Shown here: piece by piece, positions 16,861 to 24,675 of the stretch
Numbering within the stretch: the stretch's first letter is position 1
Layout: each line of letters begins with the position of its first letter
From: JACVRX01 sp046726315
GTDB taxonomy: Bacteria; Actinomycetota; Actinomycetes; Jiangellales; Jiangellaceae
DNA: 64,000 bases
Assembly: GCA_046726315.1 (NCBI GenBank)
Contig: JBKPAG010000016.1
Coordinates: 10,107 to 74,106 of the forward strand
Direction of reading: 5' to 3'
Translations under genes and position numbers: made by a program
Notes under the pieces: generated by a model
What the model saw: the letters and a program-made list of their open reading frames with translations, nothing else
Told to the model about the DNA's origin: nothing
Database searches by the model: none

Positions 16861-17645
16861 CCGCACCGGTCAAGTACGTCGTCGACAGTGCCGTTGCCAC
16901 CATCACACTCGACCGGCCGGACGCGATGAACAGCCTGGACACCGACACCAAGCTCGCCTTACGCGACCACGTTCTCCGTGCGGCCAGCGATCCGGCAGTG
17001 CGAGCGGTCGTGCTCACCGGGGCCGGGCGGGCGTTCTGCGTCGGCCAGGATCTCAGGGAACACGCCGATGCGTTGGCCGCCGGGTCGGACGATCTGGGAC
17101 AGACCGTCCGGGACCACTACAACCCGATCGTGACGACACTCGCGACGATGCCGAAGCCAGTCGTTGCCGCGGTCAACGGCATCGCCGCCGGTGCCGGCGC
17201 CGCGTTTGCCTTCGCGTGCGACCTGCGCGTGGTCGCCGACAGCGCCGGTTTCAACCTGGCATTCGCGGCCATCGGGTTGTCTTGCGACTCCGGCTCGTCC
17301 TGGACGCTTCCGCGGCTGGTCGGCTGGGCCCGCGCTCGCGAGCTGCTGCTGATTCCCCGTACGGTCACAGCCGACGAAGCACAGGCGCTCGGCCTCGCGA
17401 CCGAGGTGGTTCCCGCCGACGTTGTCGTCGACCGCGCAACCGAGTTGGCCAGGCAGTTCGCGGCCGGACCCACTCAGGCGTACGCGGCGATCCGGGAGGT
17501 GCTCGAGTACTCGGCCGCGCACACCTTGGCAGAGTCGGTCGCCAACGAGGCCGCGCTGATGAGGCGAACCGGGGCGACCGAGGACCACCGCGGAGCAGTC
17601 ACTTCGTTCCTGACCAAGCAGCCCCCGACGTTCGCGGGTCAGTGA
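16857..17645 (+). CDS. Enoyl-CoA hydratase/isomerase family protein
   Basis: Crotonase-fold enzyme of 262 residues that hydrates or isomerises enoyl-CoA. Seen are DRPDAMNSLDTD, the oxyanion-hole segment GRAFCVGQDLREH and KPVVAAVNGIAAGAGAAFAFACD. The catalytic-Glu region reads NLAFAAIGLSCDSGSSW, with Asp/Ser where many hydratases have Glu, as in PaaG-type isomerases. The start GTG 16857 overlaps the paaX stop and the end overlaps the tag start, both GTGA. With paaX upstream, a role in aromatic or phenylacetate catabolism is the best guess. Confidence 0.85.
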   Translation: MTAPVKYVVDSAVATITLDRPDAMNSLDTDTKLALRDHVLRAASDPAVRAVVLTGAGRAFCVGQDLREHADALAAGSDDLGQTVRDHYNPIVTTLATMPKPVVAAVNGIAAGAGAAFAFACDLRVVADSAGFNLAFAAIGLSCDSGSSWTLPRLVGWARARELLLIPRTVTADEAQALGLATEVVPADVVVDRATELARQFAAGPTQAYAAIREVLEYSAAHTLAESVANEAALMRRTGATEDHRGAVTSFLTKQPPTFAGQ

Positions 17646-18226
17646 GCCTCCGGCCGGGCCCGGATGGGCGCCTGCGCTGTCCGTGGGCTCTGGGGTCGCC
17701 CGAATACCTCGCCTACCACGACAACGAGTGGGGCCATCCAGTCCAGGACGACGTCGGTCTGTACGAGCGGCTCACCCTCGAGGCGTTCCAGTCCGGGCTG
17801 TCCTGGCTGACCATCCTGCGCAAGCGCAACAACTTCCGGCTCGCCTTCGCCTGCTTCGATCCGGACGTTGTCGCACGGTTCAACGCCGCCGACGTCGACC
17901 GGCTGCTGTCCGATGCTGGCATCGTGCGGAACCGGGCCAAGGTAGCCGCCGCGGTGACCAACGCCCGGGCCGTGGTGTCCATGCGGGAGCGGGATGGCGT
18001 AGGGGCGTTCAGCCGCCTGGTCTGGTCATACCGGCCGGACCCTCGTGCCGCGCCGACCAGCCTGGCCGACATCCCGGCAAGCACGCCGGAGTCGGTCGCG
18101 CTGGCCAAGGAGCTCAAACGGCATGGCTTCGTCTTCGTCGGGCCGACGACTGCCTACGCGACCATGCAGGCCGCCGGACTCGTCGACGACCACCTGGCCG
18201 ACTGCTTCGCCCGCCGCACCCGCTAG
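17642..18226 (+). CDS. tag: DNA-3-methyladenine glycosylase I
   Basis: Removes 3-methyladenine from alkylated DNA. The 194-residue protein has the family start RCPWALGSPEYLAYHDNEWG and ESVALAKELKRHGFVFVGPT. Zinc ligands expected from E. coli Tag are all present: Cys13, His26, His184 and Cys188, the last pair with the same HxxxC spacing. It starts with GTG 17642 in a GTGA overlap, making paaX, enoyl-CoA hydratase and tag one translationally coupled unit. The inverted repeat after it may end transcription. Confidence 0.93.
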   Translation: MSLRPGPDGRLRCPWALGSPEYLAYHDNEWGHPVQDDVGLYERLTLEAFQSGLSWLTILRKRNNFRLAFACFDPDVVARFNAADVDRLLSDAGIVRNRAKVAAAVTNARAVVSMRERDGVGAFSRLVWSYRPDPRAAPTSLADIPASTPESVALAKELKRHGFVFVGPTTAYATMQAAGLVDDHLADCFARRTR

Positions 18227-18237
18227 CCGTCACTCGT

Positions 18238-18329
18238 CCGAAATGACCACGGGGCCCACCCCAGTGCATACACCGCAAGGCTTGCACGCCTGGCGTGAAT
18301 AGGCAGGCATGGACCCGTGGTCATTTCGG
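18238..18329. repeat. Inverted copies of a dispersed 16-bp repeat between convergent genes
   Basis: CCGAAATGACCACGGG at 18238-18253 recurs inverted at 18314-18329, separated by 60 bp that hold a small GCAAG-G-CTTGC palindrome. The right arm contains the stop codon of the minus-strand gene. A further copy of GAAATGACCACGGGG begins at 24604, again right at a gene end. This suggests a REP-like or terminator-type dispersed repeat. Confidence 0.6.
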
Positions 18330-18764
18330 CTGGGGGGCAAGCGCACCGGCCAAGCGGCGCAGGGCGAAGGCGAGTCCAGCCCGAGCCAGTGGGTGCACAA
18401 ATGGCCAGGCCAACCGGCCGACTGCTCCCAACGGCAGGTCGAGGTGCTCTTCCCACACCACTCGGCAGCGGTTGGCTGCAAGCGGCTCGACGGTGAACAC
18501 ACCGGACCCACGGACCAGCCGCCCGGTATGTAGTACTTCGCACCGGCGCGGCGGGTCCCAAGCCGAGATCGTCATCGTGTCGAGGAGCCCGACCGGACCG
18601 ATGCCCGTCCAGGCTTCTATCCGGCCACCGACCCGATGCCCATCGCTCGCGCGCACCCGGGTCGCGGGCATCCATTCGCCTTGCCGCTCCCAGTCCGTGA
18701 GCATCTGCCACGCTCGCTCGGCTGGGACGGCGACGACCCGGGCAACCCGAACAACGGCGCTCAC
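18321..18764 (-). CDS. SRPBCC/polyketide-cyclase-like protein
   Basis: A 147-residue START-fold protein beginning VSAVVRVARVVAVPAERAWQ, with MLTDWERQGEWMP and a Trp-rich beta sheet typical of the SRPBCC superfamily. It may bind a hydrophobic ligand. GTG 18764 overlaps the stop of the DivIVA-domain gene in a GTGA. Its last codons and stop lie inside the dispersed 16-bp repeat, so the repeat may have reshaped its C-terminus. Confidence 0.75.
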   Translation of the reverse strand: MSAVVRVARVVAVPAERAWQMLTDWERQGEWMPATRVRASDGHRVGGRIEAWTGIGPVGLLDTMTISAWDPPRRCEVLHTGRLVRGSGVFTVEPLAANRCRVVWEEHLDLPLGAVGRLAWPFVHPLARAGLAFALRRLAGALAPQPK

Positions 18765-19069
18765 TCCGCCGGGCCGCCTTCGGAGGCGGTGGCGGCGAGC
18801 CGGCTTTCGAGCTCCGTGATGCGCGAATCGCGGTCGGCGATCTCGTGCGCCAGCCGGTTCAGGACGTCGTCGACCTGGTCCATCCGGTAGCCGCGGAAGC
18901 CGACCGCGAATTGGACCTGGTCCACGTCGTCTGCGGACACTGGGCCCTCCGGGAGAGACGGCAGGACGAGGTCGGTCTCTGGCGGACCGAGACCGCCGCC
19001 CCGTCCGACCGCGACCGCCGCCACAGCGAACACCACAATCACCGCAACGACCACGAACACCACCAGCAC
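18761..19069 (-). CDS. DivIVA-domain membrane-anchored protein
   Basis: A 102-residue protein with one N-terminal transmembrane helix (residues 1-22) and a DivIVA-like segment VQFAVGFRGYRMDQVDDVLNRLAHEI at 53-78, ending in a coiled coil. It corresponds in position to Rv1209 of M. tuberculosis. DivIVA motifs bind curved membrane near poles or septa. AAGGGAG precedes GTG 19069. It is divergent from folP2. In mycobacteria gpgS lies between the two; here only about 70 bp separates them. Confidence 0.75.
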   Translation of the reverse strand: MLVVFVVVAVIVVFAVAAVAVGRGGGLGPPETDLVLPSLPEGPVSADDVDQVQFAVGFRGYRMDQVDDVLNRLAHEIADRDSRITELESRLAATASEGGPAE

Positions 19070-19139
19070 GGCGACTCCCTTCTATGGCGGCGCATCGATC
19101 GTGCCACGCTGTGCTCGCCACCGGCTTCGGAGGGGATGC

Positions 19140-20003
19140 ATGCGGCTTCGTCTGGGCAATCGTGACTTCGCGCCGGGTGAGCTGGCGGTCATGGCCATCG
19201 TCAACCGCACCCCCGATTCGTTCTACGACCGGGGCGCGACCTTCTCCCGGCCCGCAGCACTCGGCCGGATCGACCAGGTAGTAGCCGAGGGAGCCGACAT
19301 CGTCGACATCGGCGGGGTCAGGGCGGGGCATGGCCCGCAGGTGAGTGTCACGAAGGAGATCGACCGGACGGTGCCGCTGGTCGAGGCAACCCGACGCCAG
19401 CATCCCGACCTGGTGATCAGCGTCGACACCCACCGCGCCAAGGTGGCCGATGCGGTGTGCGCAGCGGGAGCGGACATGATCAACGACACCTGGGCCGGCG
19501 CAGATCCGGAGATCGCGGCAGTCGCGGCACGTCGAGGCGCAGGGCTGGTTTGCAGCCACGTCGGCAGCCAAGCGCCGCGCACGGACCCATACCGGGTGGC
19601 GTACGCCGACGTGGTTTCCGCCGTCGTCGCAAGGACGACCGCACTCGCGGAGCGGGCGATCGCCATGGGTGTACGCAGCGACGGCATCATGGTCGACCCG
19701 ACCCACGACTTCGGCAAGAACACCTGGCATTCGCTGCGGCTCACCCGATCCCTGGACACGCTGGTCGCGACCGGGTGGCCAGTACTCATCAGCGTGTCGC
19801 GCAAGGATTTCGTCGGCGAGACCCTCGGTTTGCCCGTGGAGGAGCGGTTGTACGGCACCCTTGCGGCTACGGCAGTGGCTGCTTGGCTCGGGGCCATGGT
19901 GTTCAGAGCGCACGACGTTGCAGCGACCCGGCATACCGTCGACATGATCGCTGCGATCCGCGGGACCCGGCCGCCGTATGCCCCGCGCCGCGGGTTGGCA
20001 TGA
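19140..20003 (+). CDS. folP2: Dihydropteroate synthase-like protein (FolP2 type)
   Basis: TIM-barrel protein of 287 residues with NRTPDSFYD, SVDTHRAKVADA, INDTWAG, HDFGKNTWHSL and SRKDFVGE. The loop that in true dihydropteroate synthase reads DxGGESTRPG is DIGGVRAGHG here, as in mycobacterial FolP2, which is not thought to be a working dihydropteroate synthase. A distinct pterin- or sugar-linked role is possible. The start ATG 19140 is chosen from family length. Confidence 0.85.
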   Translation: MRLRLGNRDFAPGELAVMAIVNRTPDSFYDRGATFSRPAALGRIDQVVAEGADIVDIGGVRAGHGPQVSVTKEIDRTVPLVEATRRQHPDLVISVDTHRAKVADAVCAAGADMINDTWAGADPEIAAVAARRGAGLVCSHVGSQAPRTDPYRVAYADVVSAVVARTTALAERAIAMGVRSDGIMVDPTHDFGKNTWHSLRLTRSLDTLVATGWPVLISVSRKDFVGETLGLPVEERLYGTLAATAVAAWLGAMVFRAHDVAATRHTVDMIAAIRGTRPPYAPRRGLA

Positions 20004-20006
20004 GCG

Positions 20007-20759
20007 TCAGTCGGCGGCGCGGTTCACTCGCACGATCAGGTCGACCGCCAGGTCTACGTCGTCGGTGACCGAGACGAGATCCAGGTCGACCGCGGCGATC
20101 TTCTTCTCGGCCGCCACGGTGTCCCGCAGCCAGTCGAGCAAGCCGCGCCAGTACTCGGTCCCCATCAACAGGATCGGGAACCGCGTGACCTTCCTGGTCT
20201 GGACCAGCGTGAGTGCTTCGAACAGCTCGTCGAGCGTGCCGAACCCTCCCGGGAACACCACGAAGCCCTGGGCGTACTTGACGAACATCGTCTTGCGCAC
20301 GAAGAAATACCGGAAGTTGATCCCGAGGTCGACATACCTGTTGAGCCCCTGCTCGAACGGCAGCTCGATACCCAGTCCTACGGAGACGCCTCCGGCCTCG
20401 AATGCGCCCTTGTTGGCGGCCTCCATGATCCCGGGTCCGCCACCGGTGATGACCCCGTACCCCGCTCCCACCAGGGCGGCGCCGAGCCGGACTGCTGTCT
20501 CGTACATCGGGTCGCCCGGCGGGATCCGCGCAGAGCCGAACACGCTGATCGCGGCGCCCAACTCAGCCAGCGATCCGAAGCCCTCGATGAACTCTGACTG
20601 GATCCGCATCACCCGCCACGGATCGGTATGCACCCAGTCGGCCGTCCCCCGGCTCTCCAGCAGACGCTGATCAGGGGTGCTTGCCTCGACCTGGGAGCCA
20701 CGCAGCGTCACCGCACCGCGGTGCCGCTCGCCCAGCGGCTCAGCACGACGGGAAGTCAC
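20007..20759 (-). CDS. LOG family Rossmann-fold nucleotide hydrolase
   Basis: A 250-residue member of the TIGR00730/LOG family, which cleaves cytokinin-type or nucleoside 5'-monophosphates to base plus ribose phosphate. Signatures are ITGGGPGIMEAANKGAFEAG and PGGFGTLDELFEALT, the latter with the catalytic Glu. The N-terminus extends about 60 residues beyond the core. Its leaderless -10 box overlaps the stop codon of dapE on the same strand. It converges with folP2, 3 bp apart. Confidence 0.88.
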   Translation of the reverse strand: MTSRRAEPLGERHRGAVTLRGSQVEASTPDQRLLESRGTADWVHTDPWRVMRIQSEFIEGFGSLAELGAAISVFGSARIPPGDPMYETAVRLGAALVGAGYGVITGGGPGIMEAANKGAFEAGGVSVGLGIELPFEQGLNRYVDLGINFRYFFVRKTMFVKYAQGFVVFPGGFGTLDELFEALTLVQTRKVTRFPILLMGTEYWRGLLDWLRDTVAAEKKIAAVDLDLVSVTDDVDLAVDLIVRVNRAAD

Positions 20760-20766
20760 GGTCGCC

Positions 20767-20772
20767 AGGCTA
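20767..20772 (-). promoter_or_regulatory. -10 box of LOG gene overlapping dapE stop codon
   Basis: TAGCCT, 7 nt, then GTG 20759. The first three bases TAG are also the stop codon of dapE (20772-20770). Confidence 0.5.
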
Positions 20773-21861
20773 GTCAGGACCCGGCTCGGATGCCGCGAGC
20801 CAGTCCCGCATCCGCAGCTCGCACTGCTCTATCTCCGCGACGCGGACTCGCTCGTCGTCGGCATGGGCGAGATTCGGGTCGCCGGGCCCGTAGTTGACAG
20901 CGGGCACCCCCAGACCCGAGAACCGCGCTACGTCGGTCCATCCGTATTTGGGGCGGGGTTCCGCGCCGACGGCAGCCACGAAAGCCGCGGCTGCGGGATG
21001 CCCCAGGCCTGGCAGGGCGCCCGGCGCGCTGTCGACCACCGACACCTCGTACCCGCCGAATATCTCGCGGACGTGCTTCGTTGCCTCGTCCTCCCCGCGG
21101 CTGGGCGCGAACCGGTAATTGACGGTGACGACGCACGTGTCCGGAATGACGTTGCCGGCGATACCACCGCGGATCTCGACGGCATTCAACCCTTCCCGGT
21201 ACACCAGACCGTCGACGTCGATCTCGGCCGGCACATATGACCGCAGCCGGTCGAGGATGTCTCCGGCTGCGTGCACCGCATTGCTGCCCATCCACGGCCG
21301 GGCGCTGTGCGCGGCGCGTCCCCGGACCGTCACCTCGGCCCGGAGCGTGCCGTTACAGCCACCTTCGACCTGCCCGGATGTCGGTTCCATCAGCACTGCG
21401 AAATCGCCCGCCAACCAGTCCGGGTTGTCGCGGACGATCCGCGCCAGCCCACTGCGCGCCGCCTCGACCTCCTCGTGGTCATAGAGGACGTATGTGACGT
21501 CACGGACCGGCCGGTCGACGTGGGCGGCAATCCGGAGCGCGACAGCCACGCCGCCCTTCATGTCAACGGTTCCCCGTCCCCACAGGACATCGCCATTCCA
21601 GCGGGTTGGCAGATTCCGTGCGATGGGCACGGTATCGAGGTGACCGGCGACGATCACCCGCTCGCTGCGCCCAAGACGAGTGCGGGCGATGACAGCGTCT
21701 CCGTTGCGATCGACGTGCAGATGTGGATACGACCTCAGTGCCAGCTCCACCGCGTCGGCGAGAGCGGTCTCGTCGCCGCTGACCGAGGGGATGTCGCAGA
21801 TCAGCGCCGTCAGCTCGGGGCCGGGCAAGTCGAGGTTCAGCCCTGTTGCCACGGCGCTCAC
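20770..21861 (-). CDS. dapE: Succinyl-diaminopimelate desuccinylase
   Basis: Zinc peptidase-family M20 enzyme of lysine/peptidoglycan synthesis, 363 residues. Metal ligands are seen in VIVAGHLDTVP and GRGTVDMKGG, with DHEEVEA and a MEPTSGQVEGGCNGT segment. GTG 21861 overlaps the stop of the upstream VOC gene (GTGA), which decides the start. dapD lies about 800 bp away on the other strand, the two steps of the succinylase branch being encoded side by side. Confidence 0.93.
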   Translation of the reverse strand: MSAVATGLNLDLPGPELTALICDIPSVSGDETALADAVELALRSYPHLHVDRNGDAVIARTRLGRSERVIVAGHLDTVPIARNLPTRWNGDVLWGRGTVDMKGGVAVALRIAAHVDRPVRDVTYVLYDHEEVEAARSGLARIVRDNPDWLAGDFAVLMEPTSGQVEGGCNGTLRAEVTVRGRAAHSARPWMGSNAVHAAGDILDRLRSYVPAEIDVDGLVYREGLNAVEIRGGIAGNVIPDTCVVTVNYRFAPSRGEDEATKHVREIFGGYEVSVVDSAPGALPGLGHPAAAAFVAAVGAEPRPKYGWTDVARFSGLGVPAVNYGPGDPNLAHADDERVRVAEIEQCELRMRDWLAASEPGPD

Positions 21862-22544
21862 TCCGCGACGAAGGCGCAAAACTCGTTGCCCTCCGGATCG
21901 GCCAGCACGTGCCAGGAGATCTCATTGTCCGGCGCCCGCAGGACCTGCGCTCCGGCTATCACGAGAGCGGAGACGTCCGGCGTGTCGACGTCCCAATGAA
22001 CCCGGTTCTTTGCCTTCTTGGGTTCCGGCACGGAGACGAAGCACAGGTAGTCGAAGGGCAGCTTGCCGGCACCCTCGAGAGCCGACACGCGCTCGTGGGG
22101 TTCGGCGTCGCGGTCCAGGCCGAAGACGTGGCCCCACCAGTCCGACTGCGCGAGCGGGTCGGCGCTGTCGACGTTCACTTCGTATAAGCGTCCGGGCAGC
22201 GACGGTCGGCCGCCCCGGACGAAAGCGCAGAACTCGCCGCCGTTGACATCTGTCATGACCCACCAGGTGCGGTCGTCACCCGGTGGCCGGACGACGGTGG
22301 CGCCGAGCTCCCGGATTCCGTCGAGGTCGCCCACCTCGACGTCGAGGTGCACCCGGTGCTTGACCGATTTCGGTTCTGGCACCGCATTGATCCAGACCTG
22401 CCTGTCCTCCGTGTCGCCTACGAGCCGGAGGGATCCGTCACCGGCATCCTCTGGGCTGAGGCCGAGCACCGATGCCCAGAACCCGGCCAGCCGGGTCTGG
22501 TCGCTGGCGTCCATGCACAAGGCTTTCCAGGTCGCGAGGGCCAT
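21858..22544 (-). CDS. VOC/glyoxalase-fold protein with two domains
   Basis: A 228-residue protein with two tandem vicinal-oxygen-chelate modules, each ending in a GNEFCAF or GGEFCAF motif. Such double-VOC proteins are often resistance-like or uncharacterised enzymes; several canonical metal residues cannot be confirmed by eye. It is coupled to dapE by a GTGA overlap. A TAAGCT box 8 nt before ATG 22544 suggests a leaderless start. Confidence 0.8.
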   Translation of the reverse strand: MALATWKALCMDASDQTRLAGFWASVLGLSPEDAGDGSLRLVGDTEDRQVWINAVPEPKSVKHRVHLDVEVGDLDGIRELGATVVRPPGDDRTWWVMTDVNGGEFCAFVRGGRPSLPGRLYEVNVDSADPLAQSDWWGHVFGLDRDAEPHERVSALEGAGKLPFDYLCFVSVPEPKKAKNRVHWDVDTPDVSALVIAGAQVLRAPDNEISWHVLADPEGNEFCAFVAE

Positions 22545-22625
22545 GCATCGGGAGCTTACGAGTCAGCGGCGGACGTAGGTACCGGGCAACCCGCCTGTCC
22601 TGGTCGAGCGACGTCGGCACCCGCC

Positions 22626-22631
22626 TAGGCT
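22626..22631 (+). promoter_or_regulatory. -10 box of leaderless dapD promoter
   Basis: TAGGCT followed by exactly 7 nt and ATG 22639; no ribosome site. Confidence 0.55.
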
Positions 22632-22638
22632 GTCGCGC

Positions 22639-23568
22639 ATGGCCGCACACGCCGACTCCGCGTGGGGGGTCGGTCTGGCGACCATGACGGCCGACGACAC
22701 CGTTCTCGACGTTTGGTATCCGTCGCCGGCGCTGGGCCAACCGCAGTCTGATGTTCCCAGCGACGACCTGTCACGGCTCGAGGCCGACGACGAAGACCGC
22801 GGTATCCGTCAGCGAGCGATTCGGAGGGCCATCGAACTCGCCACGCCGCCCACCGACGCAATCGACGCTTACCTGCGCCTACACCTGCTCTCGCACCGGC
22901 TGGTACGCCCGCACGGGCTCGACCTCACTGGCGTGTTCGGGGTTCTGGCCACGGTCGTGTGGACGAACTGGGGGCCCTGTCCGGTCGACGGGTTCGAGCA
23001 GATCCGGGCCCGGCTGCGCCGGCGCGGCCGGGTCGAGGTCTTCGGTGTCGACAAGTTCCCACGGATGACCGACTACGTCGTACCGCCCGGCGTGCGGATC
23101 GCGGACGCGGACCGGGTCCGGCTCGGCGCGCATCTTGCTCCCGGCACAGTCGTGATGCACGAAGGCTTCGTGAACTTCAATGCGGGCACCCTCGGCGCCT
23201 CGATGGTCGAAGGCCGCATCTCGGCCGGTGTCGTCGTCGGCGACGGCTCGGACATCGGCGGCGGCTCGTCGATCATGGGCACGCTGTCCGGGGGAGGGAC
23301 CGAGGTGATCTCCGTCGGGGAGAACTGCCTGCTGGGCGCCAACGCAGGGATCGGAATCTCCCTCGGCGACGGCTGCGTCGTCGAGGCCGGCTGCTATGTC
23401 ACGGCGGGAACCAAGGTGAGCCTTCCCGACGGCAGGGTGGTCAAAGCGCGCGAGCTCTCCGGCCGGAACGGACTGCTGTTCCGGCGCAACAGCGTGACGG
23501 GGGCGGTGGAGGCCCTCGCCCGGGCCGGTGACTGGGGCGGCCTGAACGTCGCGCTGCACGCGACCTGA
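22639..23568 (+). CDS. dapD: Tetrahydrodipicolinate N-succinyltransferase
   Basis: Transfers succinyl from succinyl-CoA to tetrahydrodipicolinate. The 309-residue protein is the actinobacterial form with a left-handed beta-helix: VMHEGFVNFNAGTLGASMVEGR and GDGSDIGGGSSIMGTLSGGG contain the expected hexapeptide repeats and the MVEG motif. It is divergent from VOC-dapE and 2 bp upstream of a cell-wall-type secreted protein gene, so the two may be cotranscribed. Confidence 0.95.
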   Translation: MAAHADSAWGVGLATMTADDTVLDVWYPSPALGQPQSDVPSDDLSRLEADDEDRGIRQRAIRRAIELATPPTDAIDAYLRLHLLSHRLVRPHGLDLTGVFGVLATVVWTNWGPCPVDGFEQIRARLRRRGRVEVFGVDKFPRMTDYVVPPGVRIADADRVRLGAHLAPGTVVMHEGFVNFNAGTLGASMVEGRISAGVVVGDGSDIGGGSSIMGTLSGGGTEVISVGENCLLGANAGIGISLGDGCVVEAGCYVTAGTKVSLPDGRVVKARELSGRNGLLFRRNSVTGAVEALARAGDWGGLNVALHAT

Positions 23569-23570
23569 CG

Positions 23571-24605
23571 ATGCCTGCCCCGCTTCCGGGAACGCGCGTC
23601 GCAGCGCAGGACGTTCCGATCACGAGGATGACCCGGTTTCGCCGTGCCCTGGTGACCGTACTCGTGCTTGCGCTGCTCGGCGCCGGTGGTACGGCGCTGT
23701 TGCTGTGGTGGGTCGACGGCTCGGTCGGCCCGGTGGTGCTGCGTGAGAGGTGCTCCGCCACCGTCGGCGACCAGACCGCTCGGATCAGTCCCGAGCAGGC
23801 GGTCAATGCAGCCACGATCGCCGCCGTCGCGGAACAGCGAGGTCTCCCTGCGCGGGCCGTGACGATCGCGCTCACGGCGGCCTACCAGGAGTCGGAGCTG
23901 TACAACCTCGACTACGGCGACCGGGACTCACTCGGCCTGTTCCAGCAGCGACCTTCCCAGGGTTGGGGTACGGCGGAACAGATCATGGACCCGGCGTACG
24001 CGAGTGACCGGTTCTACGACGCGTTGCTGCGTATCGAGGAATACCGCGATCTCAAGATCGCGATTGCCGCGCAGCGGGTCCAGCGCAGCGCCTACCCCGA
24101 CGCGTACGCCGAGCACGAGGCAAACGCGCGGGTTCTGGCGTCGGCACTGACGGGTCACTCACCTGCCACCCTGAGCTGCTCACTGCGGCCGGCCGACGTC
24201 GAGGAACAGTCGCCCGGCCCGAACGGCCTGACCATTCGTGCCCAAACGGTTCGCGACGAGCTCGACCGCAGCTTCGACGGGCTCGAGATCGCTGGTTACC
24301 AGGCGGGCGGGGTGTCGTCGGGTCATATCGACGGCTCTGCGCACTACGACGGACGAGCGCTCGATGTCATCTTTCGCCCCCTCGAGGACCCGGAGGTCAA
24401 GCGATCGGGTTGGGTCGTGGCGCACTGGCTCGCTGCCAACGCCGACAGACTGGGCCTGGCGACCGTCATCTACGACGCGCAGATCTGGACCGCTGGTCGG
24501 TCCGACGAGGGCTGGCGCCCCTACACGCACCCGTCCGGCAACACGTCCGACCCGACGCTGCAGCACCTCGACCACATTCACGTCGACGTCGCCCGCGGCC
24601 ATTGA
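23571..24605 (+). CDS. Membrane-anchored protein with lysozyme-like and M15-like domains
   Basis: A 344-residue protein with a transmembrane helix near 25-47 and an outer part of two modules. Residues ~75-170 look like a transglycosylase/lysozyme fold with a Glu in AYQESELYN and SLGLFQQRPSQGWG. Residues ~220-344 resemble a zinc D-Ala-D-Ala peptidase: GHIDGSAHYDGRALDVIF and HLDHIHVDV supply His-Asp-His ligands. It may act on peptidoglycan outside the membrane, which suits its place 2 bp after dapD. Family members are mostly annotated hypothetical. ATG 23628 is an alternative start. Confidence 0.7.
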   Translation: MPAPLPGTRVAAQDVPITRMTRFRRALVTVLVLALLGAGGTALLLWWVDGSVGPVVLRERCSATVGDQTARISPEQAVNAATIAAVAEQRGLPARAVTIALTAAYQESELYNLDYGDRDSLGLFQQRPSQGWGTAEQIMDPAYASDRFYDALLRIEEYRDLKIAIAAQRVQRSAYPDAYAEHEANARVLASALTGHSPATLSCSLRPADVEEQSPGPNGLTIRAQTVRDELDRSFDGLEIAGYQAGGVSSGHIDGSAHYDGRALDVIFRPLEDPEVKRSGWVVAHWLAANADRLGLATVIYDAQIWTAGRSDEGWRPYTHPSGNTSDPTLQHLDHIHVDVARGH

Positions 24606-24618
24606 AATGACCACGGGG
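24604..24618 (+). repeat. Third copy of the dispersed GAAATGACCACGGGG repeat
   Basis: Fifteen bases identical to the copy at 18240-18254. It starts within the stop codon region of the preceding gene, the same kind of position as the copies near 18.3 kb. Confidence 0.55.
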
Positions 24619-24662
24619 TCCGCAGGCACGGTGACCACACGGACGGGCGACGGGCCAAGATC

Positions 24663-24668
24663 TAGCCT
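24663..24668 (+). promoter_or_regulatory. -10 box of leaderless sensor-kinase promoter
   Basis: TAGCCT followed by exactly 7 nt and GTG 24676. It supports GTG 24676 over the in-frame ATG at 24607. Confidence 0.5.
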
Positions 24669-24675
24669 GAGTCCC

